Source: a virus. Taken from it: a stretch of DNA of 31,255 nucleotides. Made by a program: the position numbers and the translations under genes. The DNA is taken from IMG/VR virus record IMGVR_UViG_3300029263_000025, positions 1-31,255 of that record; one strand, 5' to 3'. This document shows, one piece after another, positions 1-7,276 of this stretch. How positions within the stretch are numbered: position 1 is the first letter of the stretch; every line of letters starts with the position of its first letter. Below the pieces are notes generated by a model. That model was not told the origin of the DNA and searched no databases. It worked only from the letters and a program-made list of their open reading frames with translations.

Positions 1-1797
1 GTGAACTCTGGCAACATTCACACGGACTTTGAGAACGTCATTAGATACCTCAATACAGCCGAGCTTGGAGACAAGACGCTTGCGGAATTGATGGCTACCA
101 TCTTTAACGAGCAAGGTGTGTTTGACGGTCCTGTTCAAATGCGCCTAGACGCCACGGCGGGCATCCAATACCGCATCGGACAATACGCTGGTGCGGAAAC
201 GGGCTGGGTAACAATCGCAGATGTGTCTACTTTCCGAGGAACAGCAGGCGCATCGGTCGGTAACGTCGAGGGTCCATTCTTCTTTGGCCGTGCCGACATC
301 CTGATTGGTGGAGCCTTGACTGCTCTTAGCGTAACCGCTGGTGGCGCGAACTACGCAACCGTTCCAACCGTCACAGTTTCAGCACCCCAAGAAACTACAG
401 GCACGACGGCGACTGCAACCGCAACGATTTCTGGCGGGGCAGTTACGGCAATTACATTAGTAGGCGCTGGGTCTGGATACACAGCCGCACCGACAGTCAC
501 CATCACAGGTGGTAGTGGATCGGGTGCAACTGCGACAGGTGCAGTCGGCGCAGCCAATAGTGTGCTGGCCTATTCGTTCGACCCCTCTACAGAAAACATT
601 GTGGTGTATCGCAACGGCTTGCTTCTGCACGATACGACGACTGCAAGCACCGCAGCCCAGTACACATTCAACGCGACTGCCAACACGATCACTCTTGCGA
701 CAGCAAGCCCAGCCGTAGCTCTTGGTGACAAGATCAGCGTCTACTCAATTCGCGCTCAGTCGGTCACGAACTTCCGTCGTGTCGATAACGAAATCTCTGG
801 CTCGACTACACTGGTGTCGTTCGTTCACACCGACGACGAGAAAATCCTAGTCTGGCGAAACGGTATCCTTCAGCAGCCCGGAGGCAGCGCAGATTATCTG
901 TCTTCGTCCACCTCTGACACAATCACGTTCGTCGATACTTCAAACCAGCTAACTACTGGCGACAAAGTCACGATTATGACTGTAGAGAACCAGTCATTAA
1001 AAACCGTGGCTGGCATGATGTTCGAGGACGAATACACCAATGCGTCGGGCTTCATCAACTTTGGAAAGATCGCGGTACTCGACAACGAAATTCCACAGTC
1101 GAAAGTTAGCGCCTTGGCAACCACTCTGGTTAATAAAGCTAACATTGTTTACCAGCAGGCTACCCCGACTAGCCCGCAGACGGGCGACTTGTGGCTAGAT
1201 ACTTCTCTCGCCCCAGCTATCCTGAAATTCTACGAAGGAACGCAATGGTTAGAGACTTCGCCGGAAAGCTCTCTGCCTACGTTTGTGCAGACGAACGCTA
1301 ACCAATACGTGCGCGTGAACGGCACAGGCACAGGCTTGCAATACGGCGACATCGACTTCTCGTCCGTCGTACCCAAGACTTACATGGGCGCAGCTAACGG
1401 CGTGGCTACGCTGGACAGTTCAGGCAACCTTCCCGTCACGCAGCTCCCCGAAACATTCTCGACTGTTTCGATCCCGTTTTTCTCTGTTCACGAAGACAGC
1501 AGCGCGAACATTGGCAACAAGACTTACTACCTGTCACGCATCTGGAAACAGACAATTCGCATAGACGGCATAGCGTACAAGCTATCGTCTGGCACTTGCA
1601 CCCTACAGCTATCCGTCGATGGCACGGCAGTGGGCGGCACGTTCTCTGCGACTAGCAGCTTGCAGTCGGACAACATTGCGACGGTTATTGAGATTGACGG
1701 TACAGTCGCTTCTAAACGCATAGAACTTATCGTGACCAACAACTCATCAGGCCAGAGCCTAGAAGTCGTAGTCGCGGCAGCAACAGTCAACGTGTAA
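1..1797 (+). CDS. Tail fibre protein (possibly 5'-truncated by window edge)
   Basis: Likely receptor-binding or receptor-attaching tail fibre of the virion. The N-terminus ([14 protein letters not shown]) and the following GPVQMRLD segment resemble fibre starts I associate with podophages. Residues about 105-180 hold two Gly/Thr-rich repeats built around [13 protein letters not shown] and [15 protein letters not shown], a beta-repeat common in phage structural proteins. Residues about 187-255 and 266-335 hold two copies of a module with (V/I)VYRNG(L/I)L followed by NTITLA/DTITFV and LGDKI/TGDKV, as in beta-rich fibre stalks. A DLWLDT...FYEGTQW segment near 395-415 and [16 protein letters not shown] near 465-480 resemble short fibre connectors. 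The protein ends in a beta-rich domain. Seen: repeats and composition. Known: such repeats occur in fibres. Inferred: tip receptor specificity at the C-terminus. The frame opens with GTG at base 1, so whether this is the true start cannot be seen. An RBS (AAGGAG) for the next gene follows directly. Confidence 0.8.
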   Translation: MNSGNIHTDFENVIRYLNTAELGDKTLAELMATIFNEQGVFDGPVQMRLDATAGIQYRIGQYAGAETGWVTIADVSTFRGTAGASVGNVEGPFFFGRADILIGGALTALSVTAGGANYATVPTVTVSAPQETTGTTATATATISGGAVTAITLVGAGSGYTAAPTVTITGGSGSGATATGAVGAANSVLAYSFDPSTENIVVYRNGLLLHDTTTASTAAQYTFNATANTITLATASPAVALGDKISVYSIRAQSVTNFRRVDNEISGSTTLVSFVHTDDEKILVWRNGILQQPGGSADYLSSSTSDTITFVDTSNQLTTGDKVTIMTVENQSLKTVAGMMFEDEYTNASGFINFGKIAVLDNEIPQSKVSALATTLVNKANIVYQQATPTSPQTGDLWLDTSLAPAILKFYEGTQWLETSPESSLPTFVQTNANQYVRVNGTGTGLQYGDIDFSSVVPKTYMGAANGVATLDSSGNLPVTQLPETFSTVSIPFFSVHEDSSANIGNKTYYLSRIWKQTIRIDGIAYKLSSGTCTLQLSVDGTAVGGTFSATSSLQSDNIATVIEIDGTVASKRIELIVTNNSSGQSLEVVVAAATVNV

Positions 1798-1808
1798 GGA
1801 GAAGTATC

Positions 1809-3125
1809 ATGGCAGGTTATTTCAATAAGCCCGATGAAAAAATGAGAACTGTCGGCTTGGAAGGCTTGGGCGCTTTCCTTAAAGGCAAGATACCAAAGAA
1901 CGCTGGCCTAGACCGAGAAGAAATAGTGCGCCTGTTCAACCGCAACATGGCGCACAGGGGGCAAGCTGCTAATCGTCCAGAAGATCACCAAGCCGCATTG
2001 GACGCGGGCAAGTCTCCCGTGCAAAGCCAGTTCCCAAGGGGAATTTTGGACTTTGGGACTGGCACCCCTCCTGACACGTCCTTGCCTGAGATGTTTGGCA
2101 CGGCTCGCGACCCAGACAGCTTTGACCGCGACGACTTAGAGCGCAATGACCGCATGCACGACAACGCTATGCGCGGTGGCGACGACACGTTGTCGTACAC
2201 TGAGAGCGGCGATATTGTCATTCCTAGAAAAGCAGCGGAAGCAAACCCCGCACTTGCTATGGCCGCAATGAAAGTTCTCGAAGACATGGGGGCGAACCCT
2301 GCCCAGTACGTCGCAGGCTCACCCGAAGGCAGCTACAACCCAGAAACGGGCGCACAAGAATTTGCATGGTACGACGATATTTTTAAGTACGGTTCAATGG
2401 GCCTAGATAAAATCGCCAATAGCACTTACGGCCAAGCCGCGATGTCTGGCCTTGGTTCCGCAGCCGCGTCTAAATACCTCTTTGGGCAAGACACCAAGAC
2501 TGCACTTTATACAGGTGCAGGGTCGGCTCTTGGCTATGGCGTAGGTAACTATTTGCAAAAACGCAATAACGCAAAAGCCAATACGCTAGATACAACCGAT
2601 CCGAAATACGAAGACCTAGACACAAACACGGTCATGGACACACAAATGACGGGGACGAACTCAGACGGTGAAAGTGTCTTTGGCTTTAACGACTTGAAGA
2701 CCGCAGCGGGCGGTGTGTACGACAATCTAAGTTCAAAAGGATTGAAGTATGCGGGTTATGGTGCGGCTGCTGGCCAGCTTTTGGCACCCATCCCAAAGAA
2801 GTTTTCGCCTGCCTTAAACATCGCTACGCCCACGCCGACTAGGATGCCCGCTATCGCATCAATGTCAGACTTTGAAGACCAGTTTGTGCAGAACCAGAGG
2901 GCCAACCTTTCTGCAACTATTCCGCCGCCCGCGCCTATCGCGCCTGTTGTGCCAGTCGCAATGCCGCAAGGCGTGACTTACCAAAACCGCGTTCGTGACA
3001 GGGACACTGGCGAGTATCGTTATACAGGCGCGTCCAACCCCTCAGATCAGAGCGCGTTTGGTCGAGCAGTTAGAGGAACCAGTCGGCGCAGAGGTTTAGG
3101 TTTTGGCAATAGCATAATGGTATGA
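1809..3125 (+). CDS. Virion structural protein with SGDIVIP-type domain
   Basis: A 438-residue putative tail or internal virion protein of unknown exact role. Start ATG is preceded by GGAGAAG at suitable spacing. Residues about 127-197 carry the pattern SGDIVIP, then an Ala-rich helix, then MGANPAQYVAG, then YNPETGAQEF. This resembles a module I know from many phage structural proteins (typically written G(E/D)xVxP ... G.dp..y.vG ... NPxTGxxEF). Residues about 210-255 are Gly/Ala-rich and hydrophobic (GSALGYGVGNYLQK), possibly membrane-interacting. A proline-rich linker (PPPAPIAPVVPV) lies near 370-385, and the C-terminus is basic with SRRRGLGFG. It lies between the tail fibre and the GNAT genes and overlaps the next gene by ATGA. 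I do not recognise a catalytic site. The structural assignment rests on the domain pattern and location. Confidence 0.65.
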   Translation: MAGYFNKPDEKMRTVGLEGLGAFLKGKIPKNAGLDREEIVRLFNRNMAHRGQAANRPEDHQAALDAGKSPVQSQFPRGILDFGTGTPPDTSLPEMFGTARDPDSFDRDDLERNDRMHDNAMRGGDDTLSYTESGDIVIPRKAAEANPALAMAAMKVLEDMGANPAQYVAGSPEGSYNPETGAQEFAWYDDIFKYGSMGLDKIANSTYGQAAMSGLGSAAASKYLFGQDTKTALYTGAGSALGYGVGNYLQKRNNAKANTLDTTDPKYEDLDTNTVMDTQMTGTNSDGESVFGFNDLKTAAGGVYDNLSSKGLKYAGYGAAAGQLLAPIPKKFSPALNIATPTPTRMPAIASMSDFEDQFVQNQRANLSATIPPPAPIAPVVPVAMPQGVTYQNRVRDRDTGEYRYTGASNPSDQSAFGRAVRGTSRRRGLGFGNSIMV

Positions 3126-3577
3126 CGGAAACCGTCAGGCCAGCAGCGGCGAAAGACTTAAAGAATTGTGTAGCCCTTGCCTTAGATATGATTTCTGAGG
3201 GCTACTACAAAGACTACGACGTGAATGAAGGCGACATGCTAACGCACGCATTGTTGACATACCATGAGCCAGATTGGCTATTCATGGTTTACGAGAAGGA
3301 GGGTAAGGTTGTGGGGTTTTTTTCGGCGCAGATAACTAAGACCTTCTTTGGATCAGACTTAGTGGCAGAGCAAAAGCTAATGTATATCGACCCGTCGCAT
3401 CGCGGCGGCATTAAAGCGCCGATGGCTTTCATGCGAGGGTTTAGAGACTGGGCAGCGGCCAACAAATGTAAGGGCGCGTTCTTTGCGCCGACTGTCTCTG
3501 TTCGCACAGGATTTGACGCGATCGCAAAAAGACTTGGCTACGATTTCGTTGGCCCAATGTACGGGATCAAGCCATGA
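3122..3577 (+). CDS. GNAT-family N-acetyltransferase (first of tandem pair)
   Basis: A 151-residue protein with the fold pattern of GCN5-related acetyltransferases, which move an acetyl group from acetyl-CoA to an amine. The N-terminal RPAAAKDLKNCVALAL is the usual beta1-alpha1 start. The central strand with VGFFSAQ, then EQKLMYIDPSHRGGIKA, forms the motif A region: strand beta4, then an R-G-G-x-x-A pyrophosphate-binding loop, which is a degenerate form of Q/RxxGxG/A. The C-terminal FDAIAKRLGYDFVGPMY is the usual alpha4/beta7 end. The start codon overlaps the upstream stop as ATGA, which implies translational coupling in the late operon. The substrate is unknown; a virion or host protein, or a small amine, are all possible. 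It is a diverged relative of the next gene. Confidence 0.85.
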   Translation: MTETVRPAAAKDLKNCVALALDMISEGYYKDYDVNEGDMLTHALLTYHEPDWLFMVYEKEGKVVGFFSAQITKTFFGSDLVAEQKLMYIDPSHRGGIKAPMAFMRGFRDWAAANKCKGAFFAPTVSVRTGFDAIAKRLGYDFVGPMYGIKP

Positions 3578-4026
3578 TTAAAGTACGACTAATTGAGTTT
3601 GAAGATATAGCAACGCTCGCTGAGATGGGTAAGTATATGCACGCCGAAGGTGTGTTCAACAAATCCGACTACGACGTAAAAAAAGTTACAACAATGCTAA
3701 CAGATTATTACGCTGATGGAGATAAGCTATCTCTAGTCGCGGTAAACGAAGATGGCATAGTCGGCTGGTTTCTAGCGAGCCTATCAGCACATTACTTTGG
3801 CGCGACGAAGCTCGCCGTCGAGCAGTGTATGTATATTCACCCATTACATCGCGGGTCATCAGCGGCAACACGTTTTATGAAAAAGTTTGAACATTGGGCG
3901 CGGTATATGGAAGCTGAAGCGATGTTGTTTATGCCCTGTAATAATGGCGTGGATGACCGATGGGACAAGTTCGCAAAACGATTTGGATACACTCAAACTG
4001 GCTATATTTTCACGAGGAATGTTTAG
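3574..4026 (+). CDS. GNAT-family N-acetyltransferase (second of tandem pair)
   Basis: A 150-residue paralogue of the preceding gene, again ATGA-coupled. Shared landmarks are RLIEFEDIATL at the N-terminus, a central VGWFLASLSAHYFGATKLAVEQ strand-loop, the CMYIHPLHRGSSAA motif A region, and a KFAKRFGYTQTGYIF ending. The CoA-binding loop is R-G-S-S-A-A here, versus R-G-G-I-K-A in the first copy, so both keep the Arg-Gly start but not the full consensus. Similar length and spacing of motifs argue for duplication followed by divergence, perhaps giving different substrates or a heterodimer. A strong RBS (GAGGAA) for the next gene lies inside its 3' end. The target cannot be read from the sequence. 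Confidence 0.83.
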   Translation: MIKVRLIEFEDIATLAEMGKYMHAEGVFNKSDYDVKKVTTMLTDYYADGDKLSLVAVNEDGIVGWFLASLSAHYFGATKLAVEQCMYIHPLHRGSSAATRFMKKFEHWARYMEAEAMLFMPCNNGVDDRWDKFAKRFGYTQTGYIFTRNV

Positions 4027-5652
4027 ATGTGTTTCGGTGGCAGCGAAGAAAAAACAAGTGACCAGAATGTGGGTGGAAACCCCGACATGAAAACAAGCGT
4101 GATGCCAAAGCTAAGGCCACGTACTGTTACCTATCCTGAGATAATGAACCCTGCCGCTGAGTTTCAAGGCGATACTGGGTCGGACGACTACACCACCTAC
4201 CAGTTAAAGCGTGCGGGCTACGACCCCGGCGGTCACAAAGGCGTAGTCGATCGCTATGGTAACGCAGTCCTAGACGGCAACGGCAAACCTGTCTTGTCTG
4301 GCACTTATGCGAACATAGAAGACAAATCATCAGATAATTATCAAAGCTCGAATGATTACAATATTGCCCGTGTGTCTGCCGTCGAAAAATTTAAGGCAGC
4401 GCAAGCGGGAGCAACGGAGAACATTAGCCCCGCGCTGATAGCGGCTGGCCTTGGTACGAGCCAGTTTGGCTTGCAGGATGGTTACAGCCTTACAAACGCG
4501 GAGTACGGGACAGCAGCGGCCACGAAAGAACAGCAGCTTGCATACACAAAGATGCTCGCGTCAGCTATGCGAGATAGTTATCTTGGCACCAATGTCCGAA
4601 GGTTTCCCGAAGCCACTTTTGACGATCCGCTTGGCACGTCGTTGGCCAACACGCTCAACGGAACATACCTTGGGTCCGACTTTTCGATGGATCAGCAGCG
4701 GGCGAACTTTGAAAGGTTATCTTCTGCCTACAACCGTGGGCCGTTCAGGTCGAAACTTGAGGCAGATGCAGCAGGCAACGTCGGCACTTCGACTTGGGGC
4801 CAAAGGTTCGGCGGCGGGTTAGCCAATATCATTGAAGGCGTAGTGTTGGGCGGTGTCTTAGGCCCAATTGGCAGCGGGCTTGCAGTTGGGACCGACTACA
4901 ACACTATGGATAATTACGGCACACCAGTCGATGGGTATGGGACAGGCACCACTAGCACAGCCTCTTTCGATATGAAGAACATGATCGGTGGCGTTGCGGG
5001 TGATGCGCTCGCGGGGTACGCGGCCCCGAAGGTTGGGCAAGCAATATACGAAAGCACAGGTAGCGTAGGGCAAGCCACAATGGGCGCGGTCGGAACAGGC
5101 ATCATAGCGTCAGAGCAAGGCGGCGGTGCGATTGGTGGCATGCTGTCTAATGCTTTCGGTCTTTCTCCCAAGATTATGAGCAGCGACATCAGGCAACCAT
5201 TCGAGCAGCAGCAACAACCGCAAGAGCCAGAGGGCGGTTTCGGGGCAAGTCTTTCAGACGGGCAAAGCAACTCATCGGTAGCCCCACAGGCACCATCCGT
5301 CGCCCCAGCGGTTTCCACGCTAGACAACTCAGGACTAGCGGCCACCTCAACAGACGTAGCCGCAGCCCCGTCCGACTTCGACTATCAAGCGTGGCTATTG
5401 GCCAATGCAAAGCGGGCAAACCCTAATTCTGGCCAGCCCGTAGACTTGGCGGGCAACTCGCAGAACACCTCATCTAACAACCCATTGTTCAACGCACAGC
5501 CAAACTTGAATGGAGTGCGATACTTGCAAGGGGGTGGGACGAACAGAACCTATGGAACTGCTAGTATGGCCCCAGTCAACAGCATGCAGCAGCGACGTAG
5601 TACACGTCGAGCAGGGTTAAACGACAAGCGCGTAGGCGTGATCATAGGATAA
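4027..5652 (+). CDS. Putative internal virion / DNA-ejection protein, 541 aa
   Basis: Unrecognised by family, but it looks like a podophage internal virion protein. ATG follows the previous TAG without a gap; GAGGAA lies 7 nt upstream. The N-terminus MCFGGSEEK is a Cys-Gly start I have seen in phage virion proteins. Residues about 262-289 (GGGLANIIEGVVLGGVLGPI and onward) and 319-378 are glycine-zipper-like, uncharged and hydrophobic, as expected for a protein that inserts into or crosses membrane. The region after residue 385 is Gln/Pro/Ser/Ala-rich and probably disordered, and the C-terminus is basic (RRSTRRAGLNDKR). Residues 148-155 (GLQDGYSL) are identical to residues 222-229 of the 4006-residue protein. 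Role in ejection is inferred from composition and position. Confidence 0.6.
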   Translation: MCFGGSEEKTSDQNVGGNPDMKTSVMPKLRPRTVTYPEIMNPAAEFQGDTGSDDYTTYQLKRAGYDPGGHKGVVDRYGNAVLDGNGKPVLSGTYANIEDKSSDNYQSSNDYNIARVSAVEKFKAAQAGATENISPALIAAGLGTSQFGLQDGYSLTNAEYGTAAATKEQQLAYTKMLASAMRDSYLGTNVRRFPEATFDDPLGTSLANTLNGTYLGSDFSMDQQRANFERLSSAYNRGPFRSKLEADAAGNVGTSTWGQRFGGGLANIIEGVVLGGVLGPIGSGLAVGTDYNTMDNYGTPVDGYGTGTTSTASFDMKNMIGGVAGDALAGYAAPKVGQAIYESTGSVGQATMGAVGTGIIASEQGGGAIGGMLSNAFGLSPKIMSSDIRQPFEQQQQPQEPEGGFGASLSDGQSNSSVAPQAPSVAPAVSTLDNSGLAATSTDVAAAPSDFDYQAWLLANAKRANPNSGQPVDLAGNSQNTSSNNPLFNAQPNLNGVRYLQGGGTNRTYGTASMAPVNSMQQRRSTRRAGLNDKRVGVIIG

Positions 5653-5665
5653 TAGGAGAAGACTT

Positions 5666-6349
5666 ATGGGTGGATTTGGCGGCGGCGGCGGAGCACCAGC
5701 GGTTACAGCAACACCAGCGGTTACACCAACACCAGCGACGACAGGCCCGACTGTGCCAGACGGCAGCATGGCTCAGACGTTTATCACCAATAACTACGGT
5801 GAAACGCCTGACATTCAGGCCGACTATGTTCGCAAGGAAGGCGCGGCGGCAATTCCAGGTATGGGAGAAGACGACTTAGCTGCTGTGCTTGGCGGCGATG
5901 GCATGAACCAGATGTTCCAACCCTTTGCAGAACAGCGTGGCGGTGCATCATTTCTAGGCGACCAGTACGAACAGGCCGAAGGCTTGCCCAGTATGGACGC
6001 AGTAGTGTCGAACCAAAACCCGCAAGCTACAGGCGAAGGCGGTCAGGGATTTGGCAACCGAATTATCGGTGGCGAAGCAGGGGTTGAAGCTGGCGCTGTA
6101 CCAGATGGCAGCATGGAGCAGACTGACGTAGTCGGCACAGAAATGGCTTCCGACGTAGCATCGACTAACGAGCAGCCATTGCCCGGACAGGCGCTAAACA
6201 ACGACGTAGATTACGAAATGGCGATGGCGGGCGGCGGTCAGCAGGCAGGGTTTATGCCCAATTCACGTCGGGCGGCTGGTCTTGGAACGGGCCAGATGTC
6301 CCGTGGCTTGATGTCACCGCGTACAGGCTTTGGCCGGAAAATGGGCTAG
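5666..6349 (+). CDS. Low-complexity putative virion protein, 227 aa
   Basis: Unrecognised. The start ATG has AGGAGA at 5654-5659. The N-terminus is Gly-rich followed by Thr/Pro/Ala repeats encoded by an 18-bp tandem repeat. The hexapeptide VPDGSM occurs twice, at residues 30-35 and 145-150, each followed by a Q-T pair, which suggests an internal duplication or a recurring recognition or processing site. The middle is acidic and Gly-rich (QATGEGGQGFGNRIIGGEAG). The C-terminus is basic and Gly/Met/Arg-rich (RGLMSPRTGFGRKMG). The end style is shared with the two upstream virion proteins, which also finish in short basic Gly/Arg segments, hinting at a common packaging or assembly tail. No enzymatic motif is seen. 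Structural role is inferred from the operon. Confidence 0.5.
   Translation: MGGFGGGGGAPAVTATPAVTPTPATTGPTVPDGSMAQTFITNNYGETPDIQADYVRKEGAAAIPGMGEDDLAAVLGGDGMNQMFQPFAEQRGGASFLGDQYEQAEGLPSMDAVVSNQNPQATGEGGQGFGNRIIGGEAGVEAGAVPDGSMEQTDVVGTEMASDVASTNEQPLPGQALNNDVDYEMAMAGGGQQAGFMPNSRRAAGLGTGQMSRGLMSPRTGFGRKMG
5696..5737 (+). repeat. 18-bp tandem repeat
   Basis: Two copies of an 18-bp unit (ccagcggttacaNcaaca) differing at one base, followed by the first 6 bases of a third. It encodes the Ala-Val-Thr-x-Thr-Pro run near the N-terminus of the 227-residue protein and keeps the frame. Confidence 0.8.
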
Positions 6350-6358
6350 GAGTAAGGC

Positions 6359-7276
6359 ATGTTCGGAGAAACAATTGGTAATGTCGTTGGCAGCAATTAC
6401 GACGCTGGCAGCAAGGGTCGGTACAAGGCGCAAGCCTACGGCTCACTGTTTGACATGGGTTATTCCTACCAGCAGTCACGAAAAGACGAAGCCGCTTTAG
6501 ATGAGATAACTGCGCTGCAAAGACAGATTGCAGAGGCGCAAATGTCTGCCGCAGCGCAATCGTCTGCCGACGAAGCGGCGTACCGTGCAAGGATCATTGA
6601 GCGCATCAACGCAATGGACACGTCGCTCAAGTCGTCGATGGCGAAGCTAGGCGCGAGAACGCAAGTCGATGGCGACGACATCGCCGCAAACTACAAGACG
6701 TTTCGCGGGCAGATGATGGACGACTACTATGAAACCGTTGAATTGGTAGGCTCTCAAAACAAAGCCTCAGCCATACGTCGAGGCATGGACCGCTCAACGC
6801 AATTCACTGACACGCAGGCAGAGCTAATTAAAAAGTCTACAAGTCAGTTAGGCGCAATAGACCAGAGTGCTTTCGACGCAGCGATCTCGCGCAGCAAAGG
6901 CTTTGCTGATGCGATGAACTCTGGACGATCTGAAACCTTCTCCGAGCTTACAAGTGTACTTGGCAAAGCCGCCGAGATGGAAGGCCAGTTCGTTACGAAC
7001 AATGCGCCTAACCAAATGAAGAACGCTTCATCCGCGCTGGATGGGTTTGGCACAAATGCTTACAATAATTTCCAAGATAGCCAAAGCGTTATGGGTGACA
7101 CTATGGCGAGCTTTAACGAAAAGCTGGCACCTAACTTCTCCTATGGGTTTGGCGATAAAGGTGTCTACACGGACTTGGCTGGCGGTAAGGACGCTCGTCG
7201 CGACGCCGCGCTTAGGGCCGCGATTGGTGGCGACAAATATGATCAAATAGTATCAGACACGAATGAGGTTGTTTAA
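6359..7276 (+). CDS. Putative internal virion protein, 305 aa, mostly helical
   Basis: Unrecognised helical protein. RBS AGGAGTAAGG lies just before the ATG. Residues about 35-90 are Ala/Gln/Glu-rich with heptad-like spacing (DEITALQRQIAEAQMSAAAQ) and probably form a coiled coil. Few hydrophobic stretches are present and no membrane segment is clear. The size, Ala/Gln content and position just before two very large proteins recall the small member of T7-type ejection trios (gp14/gp15/gp16), but no residue-level similarity can be claimed. The gene ends in TAATG, sharing a base with the next start. Virion location is inferred. Confidence 0.55.
   Translation: MFGETIGNVVGSNYDAGSKGRYKAQAYGSLFDMGYSYQQSRKDEAALDEITALQRQIAEAQMSAAAQSSADEAAYRARIIERINAMDTSLKSSMAKLGARTQVDGDDIAANYKTFRGQMMDDYYETVELVGSQNKASAIRRGMDRSTQFTDTQAELIKKSTSQLGAIDQSAFDAAISRSKGFADAMNSGRSETFSELTSVLGKAAEMEGQFVTNNAPNQMKNASSALDGFGTNAYNNFQDSQSVMGDTMASFNEKLAPNFSYGFGDKGVYTDLAGGKDARRDAALRAAIGGDKYDQIVSDTNEVV

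Noticed and set aside
4914-5345. 143-codon minus-strand frame rich in Pro/Ala/Ser
   Set aside because: Reverse of Gly/Ala/Gln-rich codons of the 541-residue virion gene; no supporting signals.
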